Shown: piece by piece, positions 1-7,877 of the stretch
Position numbering within the stretch: the first letter of the stretch is position 1
Layout: every line of letters begins with the position of its first letter
Origin: CAJQQY01 sp964352225
GTDB lineage: Bacteria; Bacteroidota; Bacteroidia; Chitinophagales; Saprospiraceae
Length of the DNA stretch: 13,817 bases
Direction: 5' to 3'
Assembly (NCBI GenBank): GCA_964352225.1
Contig: CAYGRM010000168.1
Span: 1-13,817, forward strand
Made by a program: the position numbers and the translations under genes
Notes under the pieces: model-generated
What the model saw: the letters and a program-made list of their open reading frames with translations, nothing else
Databases searched by the model: none
What the model was told of the DNA's origin: nothing

Positions 1-1682
1 TCTAAAGACTCATATAAATAAAGTTCCATCATCTTTTTTTGAATAGAAAAATGGGTAGTATCATTTTTAGATTGAGCATCCAGTTTTTGAATTTTTAATA
101 AAATACTTTCAGCAATATAAGCTTCAGCTAAGATGGTCGAAAGGTTTAGGATGATCTCTTGCTCATCGACTAATTTCTTTTTTAGTTTTTTCCCAGCAGC
201 CCCAGAGATCAGTAAGAAACTATTTTTTATTCCTTGAATGAGTTGTTTTTCTTTTCCCCATTTTCCGCCGCCACCAAAAGAAAATATTTGTCCTAAAACA
301 AATAAAGGTATTCTTTTTCCAGCGCCGATCAGATCAATTTCTTTGGTCTGCAAACCTCGTTTGGTTAGCTCAGCCACCGAAAGCATTTTGTTGACGTCAT
401 TGGTTCCTTCATATATTTTTGTGATCCGAGCGTCTCGGTAAGCCATCTCCAAACCAATTTCAACAGCATATCCCATGCCTCCATAAACTTGCATAATTTC
501 ATCCGTAGCAAAGCAGGCTAACTCTGAACCTTTAACTTTTAAAATTGCACACTCAATGGCAAATTCTCGAATCGCATTGAGTTTTGATTCCGTATCATTT
601 TGTCCTGATCGTAAAAACTCCTCACTCTTCAAATCTATATTTCGACCAGTTCGATAAACTGCTGCATCCAATGCAAAAGCTTGAGTCGTTAAATTTCCGA
701 TCTTATGTTTGATCGCTCCAAAATTGGAAATCGTTTGACCAAACTGTTTTCTTTCTAAGGCATATTCAATTCCTTTATTGATTGAAAATTTTGCACCACC
801 CATTCCACCCGCACTTAACTTTATTCGTCCAGTATTTAAAATATTCAATGCCATTTTAAAACCAGCACCTCTTTCACCCAGTAAATTTTCAGTAGGAACT
901 TTGCAGTTGTCAAAAAATATTTGAACGGTTGATGAGGCTTTAATTCCCATTTTCTTTTCTTCTTGTCCGACACTAAACCCTTCGAAATTTCTCTCGACAA
1001 TAAATGCTGACAAATCTTTATCATCATCTATTTTGGCAAAGACAATATAGATTTTTGCGATGCCACCATTGGTGATCCATATTTTTTGTCCATTGATTAA
1101 GTAGGATTTTTCATCAGAGGAAAGTGTCGCTTTTGTTTTTCCAGAGTTGGCATCGGAGCCAGAAGTTGGTTCTGTCAAAGCATATGATGCGAGTAATTTA
1201 CCGCTGGCAATTCCAGGAAGATATTGTTGTTTTTGTTTTTCATTTCCATAAAAATAAATGGGGAGAGAGCCAATGGAAGTTTGTGCACCAATCGTGGTGG
1301 CAAAGGAAAACCCCGCAGCAATCGCTTCAGAAAACAAAACACCAGTATTAAAATCTAATTCCATTCCTCCATATTTTTCAGGAATACTCACTCCACAAAG
1401 TCCTAAATCGCTAGCAGCTTGAATTACTTTTTTGATCTCTTCTAGATCATCAGGTTTGGTTGCTTCAAGTTCACGACCTCTTTTAAAGAATGGTTCTTGA
1501 ATATTTTTTTCACAAAAATCGATGACCATTTCTTTAATCATTAATTGCTCTTCGGTGAATTCTTCAGAAATAAAAATACTTTCAGCGGGAGTATCACCAA
1601 CTAAAAAATGACCACCTTTGAGATAAGGTTTTTGGGAATTAGAAGATGCAACTATTGATGAAAGGTCTTTATCTAAGGTCAT
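1..1682 (-). CDS. Acyl-CoA dehydrogenase, long (VLCAD/ACAD9-like) type, C-terminus cut by window edge
   Basis: A flavoprotein of fatty-acid beta-oxidation that makes the first double bond (acyl-CoA to trans-2-enoyl-CoA) and passes electrons to ETF. The frame is open from the ATG at 1680-1682 to the window edge, giving 560 codons and no stop. Visible motifs are the first dehydrogenase signature ALTEPTSGSDANS (Glu171 within it), the second signature starting QVYGGMGY at about residue 398, and KIYEGTNDVNK, whose Glu425 matches the catalytic base of the family. At least 130 residues follow that Glu, so this is the longer class of about 600 residues rather than the 380-residue short/medium-chain class. 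Chain-length preference cannot be read from sequence. It lies downstream of the pccB terminator, so it is probably transcribed on its own. No clear promoter was found. Confidence 0.93.
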   Translation of the reverse strand, partial: MTLDKDLSSIVASSNSQKPYLKGGHFLVGDTPAESIFISEEFTEEQLMIKEMVIDFCEKNIQEPFFKRGRELEATKPDDLEEIKKVIQAASDLGLCGVSIPEKYGGMELDFNTGVLFSEAIAAGFSFATTIGAQTSIGSLPIYFYGNEKQKQQYLPGIASGKLLASYALTEPTSGSDANSGKTKATLSSDEKSYLINGQKIWITNGGIAKIYIVFAKIDDDKDLSAFIVERNFEGFSVGQEEKKMGIKASSTVQIFFDNCKVPTENLLGERGAGFKMALNILNTGRIKLSAGGMGGAKFSINKGIEYALERKQFGQTISNFGAIKHKIGNLTTQAFALDAAVYRTGRNIDLKSEEFLRSGQNDTESKLNAIREFAIECAILKVKGSELACFATDEIMQVYGGMGYAVEIGLEMAYRDARITKIYEGTNDVNKMLSVAELTKRGLQTKEIDLIGAGKRIPLFVLGQIFSFGGGGKWGKEKQLIQGIKNSFLLISGAAGKKLKKKLVDEQEIILNLSTILAEAYIAESILLKIQKLDAQSKNDTTHFSIQKKMMELYLYESL

Positions 1683-1887
1683 GATTTTGTGTTTGTAGAA
1701 ATGAATATTTTTATCGCTAGTTTTAAAAATCTAAAGAAACGCAAAATTTAAGTGTAGACCAAGATAAGTTGACTACTGCATAGAATAGATTTTATACTTA
1801 TTGGAAGCAAAGGATGCATAGATTTTAAATAAAAAGCCCTTTCAGATTTAAAACCTGAAAGGGCTCATGAAATTGAATTTAAGAAAA
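1683..1887. other. Intergenic region between pccB and the acyl-CoA dehydrogenase gene
   Basis: A 205-base AT-rich spacer. It holds the terminator of the upstream carboxylase/mutase transcript at its right end. It must also hold the promoter of the acyl-CoA dehydrogenase, because the terminator separates the two genes. On the minus strand I found no sequence that fits the Bacteroidota TTG-N19-TANNTTTG pattern at proper spacing. No RNA gene or small ORF is evident. Confidence 0.5.
1826..1865 (-). terminator. Rho-independent terminator after pccB
   Basis: A perfect 11-bp stem (AGCCCTTTCAG at 1835-1845 against CTGAAAGGGCT at 1855-1865) with a 9-base loop. Read on the minus strand the stem is followed by TTTTTATTT. 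It begins 22 bases after the pccB stop codon and closes the mutA-accC-mutB-pccB unit. The U-rich tail is on the minus-strand side. Confidence 0.88.
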
Positions 1888-3429
1888 TTACAAAGGAATA
1901 TTACCATGCTTCTTCTTAGGCAATTTCACCGATTTATTTTCCAACATCGCAAATGCTTTAATTAATTTTCTGCGAGTATTCTTTGGTAAAATAACTTCAT
2001 CAATAAAACCTCTTTGCGCAGCTCGATAAGGATTAGCAAATTTTTCAGCGTACTCTTTTTCCTTGATCGAAAGTTCGGCTTCATGATCTTCAGCTGCTTG
2101 AATTTCTTTTCGGAAAATAATTTCACTTGCTCCCTTAGCACCCATTACTGCAATCTCAGCATTTGGAAATGCGTAGTTCATATCGGCGCCAATATGTTTG
2201 GAGTTCATTACATCATATGCACCTCCGTAAGCTTTTCGAGTGATTACTGAAATTCTAGGAACAGTTGCTTCGCTTAAGGCATAAAGCAGTTTTGCTCCAT
2301 TGGTAATAATTCCATTCCACTCCTGATGAGTTCCTGGTAAGAATCCTGGCACATCTACTAGGACTAATAATGGAATATTAAAGCAATCACAAAATCGAGT
2401 AAATCGGGCTGCCTTTTTAGAACTATCAACATCTAAAACTCCAGCTAAAGTCATTGGTTGATTAGCGACAATACCAATGCTACGTCCTGCCAATCGAGCA
2501 AAGCCAACTACAATATTTCCTGCATAATCTTTATGAATTTCAAAGAAAGATTCTCGGTCAGCAATACCTTCAATAATATCTCGCATATCGTATGGCTGAT
2601 TGGCGCTTTCTGGAATTATGTTTTCTAATTCTTCTCGAGTTTCATCTCCCATTTCATAAGGTAAACGAGCAGGAGTATCCTCACAATTTTGAGGCATATA
2701 ACTCAAAAGGGTTTTTATTTTTTCAATGCAATCAATATCATTTCCAGCCGTCAAATGAGTTACCCCTGACTTAGTTGAGTGAGCACTTGCACCTCCTAAT
2801 TCTTCGGAGGTTACTTCTTCATTAGTAACCGTTTTCACCACATTCGGTCCGGTGACAAACATATAACTGGTATGCTCCACCATGATGGTAAAATCAGTCA
2901 TGGCAGGTGAGTAAACTGCTCCTCCTGCACAAGGGCCCATGATGGCTGAGATTTGCGGTACGACGCCAGACGCCATAACATTTCGATAAAAAATATCCGC
3001 ATAGCCACCTAGCGATCGAACACCTTCTTGAATTCTTGCACCTCCACTATCATTCAGTCCGATTAAGGGAGCTCCAACTTTCATGGCAGTATCCATGATT
3101 TTACAAATCTTTTCTGCATGCGTTTCAGAAAGTGCTCCACCAAAGACGGTAAAGTCTTGAGCGAAAACATAAACCAATCTGCCATTGATGGTGCCATAGC
3201 CAGTCACCACACCGTCTCCATAAAATTGCTGGTCTGCCATACCGAAGTCAGTCGTTCGATGAGTGACCAACATCCCTATTTCTTCAAATGAACCTTCATC
3301 CATTAAAAAATGAATTCGTTCCCGAGCGGTCAGTTTACCTTTTTTATGTTGTTTGTCAATTCTATTTTGACCTCCTCCGAGATGGGCTTCTGCAATTTTT
3401 TTATTTAAAATTTCTACCTTTTTTGACAT
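1888..3429 (-). CDS. pccB: Propionyl-CoA carboxylase beta subunit (carboxyltransferase)
   Basis: Transfers the carboxyl group from carboxybiotin to propionyl-CoA, giving methylmalonyl-CoA; works with a biotin carboxylase (5694-7166) and a carrier protein not seen here. I start it at the ATG at 3427-3429 (513 residues, normal for PccB). The frame extends to a GTG at 3460-3462, but those 11 extra codons lie partly in a repeat and are poor candidates. The crotonase-fold halves are both present: GPCAGGA at about residues 166-171 and YGGAYD at 401-406 correspond to the two oxyanion-hole regions. Asp406 falls at the place of the Asp that favours propionyl-CoA over acetyl-CoA in Streptomyces PccB (Asp422 there). 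I know that correspondence from the family; it was not tested here. It is the last gene of the unit, before a terminator. Confidence 0.95.
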   Translation of the reverse strand: MSKKVEILNKKIAEAHLGGGQNRIDKQHKKGKLTARERIHFLMDEGSFEEIGMLVTHRTTDFGMADQQFYGDGVVTGYGTINGRLVYVFAQDFTVFGGALSETHAEKICKIMDTAMKVGAPLIGLNDSGGARIQEGVRSLGGYADIFYRNVMASGVVPQISAIMGPCAGGAVYSPAMTDFTIMVEHTSYMFVTGPNVVKTVTNEEVTSEELGGASAHSTKSGVTHLTAGNDIDCIEKIKTLLSYMPQNCEDTPARLPYEMGDETREELENIIPESANQPYDMRDIIEGIADRESFFEIHKDYAGNIVVGFARLAGRSIGIVANQPMTLAGVLDVDSSKKAARFTRFCDCFNIPLLVLVDVPGFLPGTHQEWNGIITNGAKLLYALSEATVPRISVITRKAYGGAYDVMNSKHIGADMNYAFPNAEIAVMGAKGASEIIFRKEIQAAEDHEAELSIKEKEYAEKFANPYRAAQRGFIDEVILPKNTRRKLIKAFAMLENKSVKLPKKKHGNIPL

Positions 3430-3448
3430 TTTATTGTTTGATTTTTTT

Positions 3449-3518
3449 ACCACAGATTTCACAGATTTACACAGATACTTTTACATGTTACTCTGTGAAA
3501 ATCTGTATAATCTGTGGT
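3449..3518. repeat. Imperfect inverted repeat built of CACAGATTT-like units
   Basis: The left arm (3449-3476) and the reverse complement of the right arm (3491-3518) agree at 24 of 28 positions; the loop is 14 bases. Each arm is itself quasi-repetitive, with ACAGATT recurring about every 9-10 bases. The hairpin fills most of the 100-base gap between mutB and pccB. On the minus strand it is followed by an A-run, not a T-run, so it is not a terminator for the operon. Similar CACAGATTT strings are, to my memory, dispersed in many bacterial genomes, including Bacteroidota. It may act as an mRNA processing or stabilising element between two cistrons. Confidence 0.85.
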
Positions 3519-3529
3519 GAATATTTTTT

Positions 3530-5662
3530 TTAAAATCGTTGAATCATAATTTCTAAAATCTGAGACGCTGCTTCCGATATAACCGTTCCCGGTCCGAAGA
3601 CTCCAACTACGCCAGCTTTGAATAAAAAGTCATAATCCTTCGGAGGAATTACTCCACCGGTGATGACCATGATATCTTCTCGGTCTAATTTTTTTAATTC
3701 TTTAATTACTTGTGGAACTAAAGTTTTGTGTCCGGCAGCCAAGGATGAAATTCCTAAAATATGAACATCATTTTCAACTGCTTGTCTTGCTGCCTCCTCT
3801 GGCGTTTGGAATAATGGTCCTACATCAACATCAAATCCTAAGTCAGCAAAACTTGTGGCAATTACTTTTGATCCTCGATCATGACCATCTTGCCCCAATT
3901 TGGCGACCATAATTCTTGGGCGACGACCTTCGAGTTTGGCAAATTTTTCAGAAAGCTCTCTCGCTTTTTTGAAATCTTTATTGTTAGAGATTTCATTGGA
4001 ATAAGCCCCTTTAATGGTTTTGGTATTTGCTTTAAATCTACCGAATTCTTTTTCCATGGCATCTGAGATTTCGCCAAGAGTGGCTCGAAGTCGAGCAGCT
4101 TTGATGGCAAAGTCAAGTAGGTTGCCTTTGCCAGTTTTGGCGCATGAAGAAATTTTTCTCAAAGCAGCTTGAACTGCTTTTTCATCTCGTTTTGCTTTTA
4201 TTCTTTTAAGTCGATTGACTTGTGATTTTCGTACGGCTGAATTGTCTACTTCTAAGGTATCTAAAATCGCATCTTCATCATGTTGGAAAATGTTGACTCC
4301 AATTATTTTATCCACTCCACTATCGATTCGGGCTTGTTTTCGAGCTGCGGCTTCTTCGATTCTAAGTTTTGGTAAACCATTCTCAATCGCTTTCGCCATT
4401 CCACCAAGTGACTCTATTTCCTCTATTAATTTCCAAGCTTTTTCTGCAATTTCTTTAGTCAAATATTCTACATAATAAGAACCGCCCCAAGGATCAACTA
4501 CATCCGTTATATTAGTTTCTTGCTGCAAATATATCTGTGTATCTCGAGCGATTTTGGCAGAGAAATCAGTAGGCAAAGCAATCGCTTCATCCAATGAATT
4601 AGTGTGTAAGGATTGAGTACCTCCAAGGACGGCAGACATTGCTTCAATGGTAGTTCGAGCAATATTATTAAATGGATCTTGAGCAGTTAAACTCCAACCT
4701 GAAGTTTGAGAGTGCGTCCTCAAAGCCATTGATTTAGGATTGGTTGGATTAAACTGTTTGACAATTTTTGCCCATAACATCCTGGCTGCTCGCATCTTGG
4801 CAATTTCCATAAAATGATTCATTCCGATTCCCCAAAAGAACGATAACCGAGGAGCAAAGTCATCAATATTTAAACCTGCCTTCAATCCTGTTCGAATATA
4901 TTCTAAGCCATCAGCTAAAGTGTAAGCCAACTCAATATCAGCTGAAGCACCTGCCTCATGCATGTGGTAACCGCTGATGCTGATTGAATTAAATTTTGGG
5001 ATATTTTGAGAAGTGTATTCGAAGATATCTCCGATAAGTCTCATGGATGGTTGAGGCGGATAAATGTAAGTATTCCTCACCATGAACTCTTTTAAAATAT
5101 CATTTTGGATCGTTCCACTTAATTTTGCTTGATCAACTCCTTGCTCTTCTGCCGCCACAATAAAAAATGCCATAATCGGTAAAACGGCTCCATTCATCGT
5201 CATGGATACCGACATTTTATCCAAAGGAATTTTGTCGAAAAGAATTTTCATATCCTCAACAGAATCAATTGCGACTCCAGCCATTCCAACATCTCCAGTT
5301 ACCCGTGGATGATCTGAATCATAACCACGATGAGTTGCTAAATCAAAAGCAACGGATAACCCTTTTTGTCCTTGTGCTAAATTTCTACGGTAAAATGCGT
5401 TACTTTCTTTTGCGGTAGAAAAACCTGCATATTGTCGAATAGTCCAAGGTCGAACGGCAAACATTGAACTATATGGCCCACGCAAATATGGGGGGATTCC
5501 AGCAACGAAATTTAAATGATCTACATTTTTAATTGCTTCTGAATCAAAATGTAAAGGTATTGTTATTCCTTCTGGTGTCTTCCATGGAATAGTTTTCTTT
5601 TTGGAAGGAGAAGAGCCTGTTTTACGTTGATATTTTATTTTCTTAAAGTCGGGTTTTTTCAT
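3530..5662 (-). CDS. mutB: Methylmalonyl-CoA mutase large (catalytic, B12-binding) subunit
   Basis: Adenosylcobalamin-dependent rearrangement of (R)-methylmalonyl-CoA to succinyl-CoA, feeding propionate carbon into the TCA cycle. The ATG at 5660-5662 gives 710 residues, the usual length. A GTG 18 bases upstream is in frame, but MKKPDFKK is the more likely N-terminus. The N-terminal TIM barrel carries RQYAGFSTA (Tyr78, equivalent to Tyr89 of the Propionibacterium enzyme) and SGYHMHEAGA (His233, equivalent to His244). The C-terminal cobalamin domain carries AKLGQDGHDRG, where His594 is the cobalt ligand of the DxHxxG motif. All key residues are present, so the subunit looks intact. It starts 31 bases after the biotin carboxylase stop. 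Its partner is the mutA product at 7878-8999. Confidence 0.97.
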   Translation of the reverse strand: MKKPDFKKIKYQRKTGSSPSKKKTIPWKTPEGITIPLHFDSEAIKNVDHLNFVAGIPPYLRGPYSSMFAVRPWTIRQYAGFSTAKESNAFYRRNLAQGQKGLSVAFDLATHRGYDSDHPRVTGDVGMAGVAIDSVEDMKILFDKIPLDKMSVSMTMNGAVLPIMAFFIVAAEEQGVDQAKLSGTIQNDILKEFMVRNTYIYPPQPSMRLIGDIFEYTSQNIPKFNSISISGYHMHEAGASADIELAYTLADGLEYIRTGLKAGLNIDDFAPRLSFFWGIGMNHFMEIAKMRAARMLWAKIVKQFNPTNPKSMALRTHSQTSGWSLTAQDPFNNIARTTIEAMSAVLGGTQSLHTNSLDEAIALPTDFSAKIARDTQIYLQQETNITDVVDPWGGSYYVEYLTKEIAEKAWKLIEEIESLGGMAKAIENGLPKLRIEEAAARKQARIDSGVDKIIGVNIFQHDEDAILDTLEVDNSAVRKSQVNRLKRIKAKRDEKAVQAALRKISSCAKTGKGNLLDFAIKAARLRATLGEISDAMEKEFGRFKANTKTIKGAYSNEISNNKDFKKARELSEKFAKLEGRRPRIMVAKLGQDGHDRGSKVIATSFADLGFDVDVGPLFQTPEEAARQAVENDVHILGISSLAAGHKTLVPQVIKELKKLDREDIMVITGGVIPPKDYDFLFKAGVVGVFGPGTVISEAASQILEIMIQRF

Positions 5663-5693
5663 GTTGTATTTTTTTACCACATCATCCTAAATA

Positions 5694-7166
5694 TTAAAGT
5701 CTTGACTTTTTCCAACTTGATTTTCCATTTTTTACTTCCTTCAGTTGATCTTTCTCGTTCAAAAATAATTGCATAGCTAAAGCTGCTGCAATTTCTTTTT
5801 CTTCTGCTTGATCTACCAAAAGTTGCTCTGGTGAAAAATAATTTTTTACGAAGTGAGTATCAAAATTTCCGCTTGTAAATGCTTCATGCTCACATACAAA
5901 TTTTCCAAATGGAAGGGTAGTAGCAACACCTTCAATATGATAATTTTCAATCGCTTGAAGCATCAAGCCAGTTGCTTCTTCCCGCGTTTTTCCATAAGTA
6001 ATTAACTTCGCAATCATTGGATCATAGTAAATAGGAATCTCTTGTCCTTGTTCATAACCATCATCCAAACGAATGCCTTGACCTTCTGGTCTGATGTAGG
6101 TTTCCAATGTTCCAACATTAGGTAAAAAATTATTTAGTGGATCTTCGGCATAAATTCGTAATTCTAACGCATGGCCAGTAATTTTCAAATCATCTTGAGT
6201 GAAGGCTAATTTTTCACCTCTTGCTACTTTAATTTGTTGTTCCACTAGGTCAACTCCAGTTATTAATTCAGAAACTGGATGCTCCACTTGCAATCGGGTA
6301 TTCATTTCTAAGAAATAAAAATTCATGTTTTCATCTAATAAAAACTCAACTGTTCCGGCTCCCACATAATCACAAGCCTTCGCTACTTTTACGGCTGCTT
6401 CTCCCATTGCTTTTCGAATTTCAGGAGTCAACACAGCAGAAGGAGCTTCTTCGACTACTTTTTGATGTCGTCGTTGCACGCTACATTCTCTCTCAAAAAG
6501 ATGAACGATATTTCCGTGGGTATCTGCTAAAACTTGGATCTCAATATGGCGAGGAGAAGTGACATATTTTTCAATGAATACTGATCCATCACCAAATGCA
6601 GAAATAGCTTCTGAGATAGCTCTCTCCATTTGTTCAGGAAGTTCTTCGACATTTTCGACCACTCGCATTCCTTTTCCACCACCACCAGCTGAGGCTTTTA
6701 TCAAGATAGGAAAACCAATTTCAATAGCAATTTTTTTTGCCAAATCAACATCAGTAATTGCTTCCTCGATTCCAGGAACCATTGGAATGTTGTATTTTTT
6801 TACAGCTTCTTTAGCAGCCAATTTACTTCCCATTACTTCAATGGCATATGGACGTGGACCGATAAAAATGATTCCATTTTCTTCCGCCATTTTTGCAAAA
6901 GCAGAGTTTTCACTCAAAAAACCATAGCCAGGATGGATAGCATCTGCACCTGTATCTTTGGCTGCCTGGATCACTCTTTCCATTTTAAGATAGGACTCCG
7001 ATGAGGGAGCTGGGCCTAATAAAACTGCTTCGTCGGCGAAACGAGTATGGCGGGCATTTCGATCAGCCTCAGAATAAACGGCAACAGTTTTGATGCCCAT
7101 TTTTTTTGCTGAACGCATTACTCGTAAGGCGATTTCTCCTCGGTTGGCTATTAATATTTTTTTCAT
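5694..7166 (-). CDS. accC: Biotin carboxylase subunit (acetyl/propionyl-CoA carboxylase)
   Basis: ATP-dependent carboxylation of biotin on a carrier protein, the first half-reaction of acyl-CoA carboxylation. It has 490 residues from the ATG at 7164-7166. The ATP-grasp fold is complete: Lys115, the glycine-rich loop AGGGGKGM at 160-167, RHIEIQ (His207), ECSVQRRHQK at about 227-236, Glu274, and FLEMNTRLQVEHP with Glu287, Asn289, Arg291 and Glu295. After the biotin carboxylase C-terminal domain there is only a short charged tail and no biotinyl domain, so the carrier must be a separate protein. Because it sits between mutA and mutB and upstream of pccB, I infer that it serves propionyl-CoA carboxylase, though it could be shared with fatty-acid synthesis. 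The start codon directly follows the TAA of the mutA-like tail. Confidence 0.95.
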   Translation of the reverse strand: MKKILIANRGEIALRVMRSAKKMGIKTVAVYSEADRNARHTRFADEAVLLGPAPSSESYLKMERVIQAAKDTGADAIHPGYGFLSENSAFAKMAEENGIIFIGPRPYAIEVMGSKLAAKEAVKKYNIPMVPGIEEAITDVDLAKKIAIEIGFPILIKASAGGGGKGMRVVENVEELPEQMERAISEAISAFGDGSVFIEKYVTSPRHIEIQVLADTHGNIVHLFERECSVQRRHQKVVEEAPSAVLTPEIRKAMGEAAVKVAKACDYVGAGTVEFLLDENMNFYFLEMNTRLQVEHPVSELITGVDLVEQQIKVARGEKLAFTQDDLKITGHALELRIYAEDPLNNFLPNVGTLETYIRPEGQGIRLDDGYEQGQEIPIYYDPMIAKLITYGKTREEATGLMLQAIENYHIEGVATTLPFGKFVCEHEAFTSGNFDTHFVKNYFSPEQLLVDQAEEKEIAAALAMQLFLNEKDQLKEVKNGKSSWKKSRL

Positions 7167-7214
7167 TTATTTTTTCTTTTGCCTAGTGATTTTTTTCAGG
7201 TTAGTTTCAATGTT
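7167..7214 (-). pseudogene. Probable remnant of the mutA C-terminal tail
   Basis: Reading minus from 7214, the frame gives NIETNLKKITRQKKK and then TAA, and this TAA abuts the accC ATG with no gap (TAAATG). Such stop/start contact is typical of adjacent cistrons in an operon. Short MutA proteins of Bacteroidota end, from memory, with a GTN-x-PN stretch followed by a polar tail, which this segment resembles weakly. It begins two bases past the point where the palindrome of the attC-like site breaks off. Inference: this is the original 3' end of mutA, cut off from the rest by the insertion. The match is too short to prove. Confidence 0.45.
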
Positions 7215-7216
7215 CC

Positions 7217-7274
7217 CGTGTATGCGTCGTTGCCAGTTTTTGCTGGCAATGAACGTCATACACGTTGTTAGCGG
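7217..7274 (-). repeat. attC-like folded recombination site (half-decayed)
   Basis: Read on the minus strand, a core box CCGCTAAC (7267-7274) is followed by an imperfect hairpin: CGTGTATG pairs with CATACACG (7257-7264 with 7217-7224) and CTGGCAA pairs with TTGCCAG (7243-7249 with 7230-7236) around a short A/T loop. Between the two paired blocks lies an asymmetric internal loop with a bulged base, a layout typical of integron attC sites. The expected closing box GTTAGCGG after the hairpin is missing; the sequence changes to GGGAACATTG. The matching box occurs instead on the other side of the cassette gene (7849-7856). Confidence 0.55.
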
Positions 7275-7281
7275 TTCGGCT

Positions 7282-7794
7282 TTATTCTATTTCGAATATG
7301 TTCTCAATAATCTCATTTATAACATTTTTGGTTCTTGGAACTTTGTCTTTCTTCAAATATTCCTTTATTGTGGTTGCCATTTCTACTTCATCTGTTTCTA
7401 AAGGAAGTTTAGGGTCAATTTCTCGCATCCAAGGGGACTGGTTTAGTCTTTCATGTTTGGTTGTACAAAACATAATAGCATCTAATGCAATAAGGCTTAA
7501 AGGACGCCCCGTTTCTAACCATTTCTTTCCTCTTTCCCAATTGAATTTTGAACTTGCTGCCAAATGTCCCCAAGATTGACTGATATTTTTTGACCTTTCT
7601 GCATTATTCTCAATCCAGTCCAGAACAGGTTCATATTGTATATAATTTAATGAGCCCATTAATTCGGTTAAATATTTATCCTCACAATTTTCTAATTCTC
7701 TTACTATTTTATCGAACGCTTCTTTGGCACCATTCTCTGATATTATCTTCTCCATTTTTAAATGGAATTCCTCTATGTATTCTCTATCATACAT
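7282..7794 (-). CDS. Hypothetical protein of the cassette, alpha-helical, 170 residues
   Basis: I do not recognise the family. The protein begins with ATG at 7792-7794, is acidic and rich in predicted helix, and has no signal peptide or membrane span. Three or so amphipathic helices, with phrases such as PVLDWIENN, SWGHLAAS and GRPLSLIALDAI, look HEAT-like, and single-domain proteins of that look occur as passengers in mobile cassettes. It sits alone between the two inverted boxes, unrelated in function to the propionate genes around it, and shares their strand. No clear promoter was found in the 55 bases before it, so it may be read from the mutA promoter. Confidence 0.8.
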   Translation of the reverse strand: MYDREYIEEFHLKMEKIISENGAKEAFDKIVRELENCEDKYLTELMGSLNYIQYEPVLDWIENNAERSKNISQSWGHLAASSKFNWERGKKWLETGRPLSLIALDAIMFCTTKHERLNQSPWMREIDPKLPLETDEVEMATTIKEYLKKDKVPRTKNVINEIIENIFEIE

Positions 7795-7877
7795 GATTTT
7801 CTATTGACCGTTTATTTGCTGAATTTTGTTCTTATTTTTTTTTGCTGACCGCTAACTAGGTGATATACATAAATGTA

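Larger units (their letters stand above)
7217..7856 (-). mobile_element. Single-gene cassette inserted at the 3' end of mutA
   Basis: A segment of about 640 bases is bounded by the 8-bp inverted boxes GTTAGCGG / CCGCTAAC (minus-strand order: box at 7849-7856, gene, box at 7267-7274, hairpin to 7217). The order matches an integron cassette: recombination box, one ORF, then a folded site. It interrupts a conserved operon between mutA and accC. No integrase or transposase is present here. Possible alternatives are another one-gene mobile unit or a past illegitimate insertion. The loss of mutA sequence at the junction does not fit a clean site-specific event. Confidence 0.5.

Noticed and set aside
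238..1351. Plus-strand and off-frame ORFs inside the acyl-CoA dehydrogenase gene and, likewise, inside pccB, mutB and accC
   Set aside because: They are shadows of strongly supported genes on the minus strand and show no domain-like sequence.
3460..3462. GTG as the PccB start
   Set aside because: It lies inside the CACAGATTT repeat, and the ATG 11 codons later gives the normal family length.
7869..7877. Palindrome ATACAT-AA-ATGTAT (7864-7877) after the mutA stop as a terminator
   Set aside because: A six-base A/T-only stem without a T-run; too weak to call.
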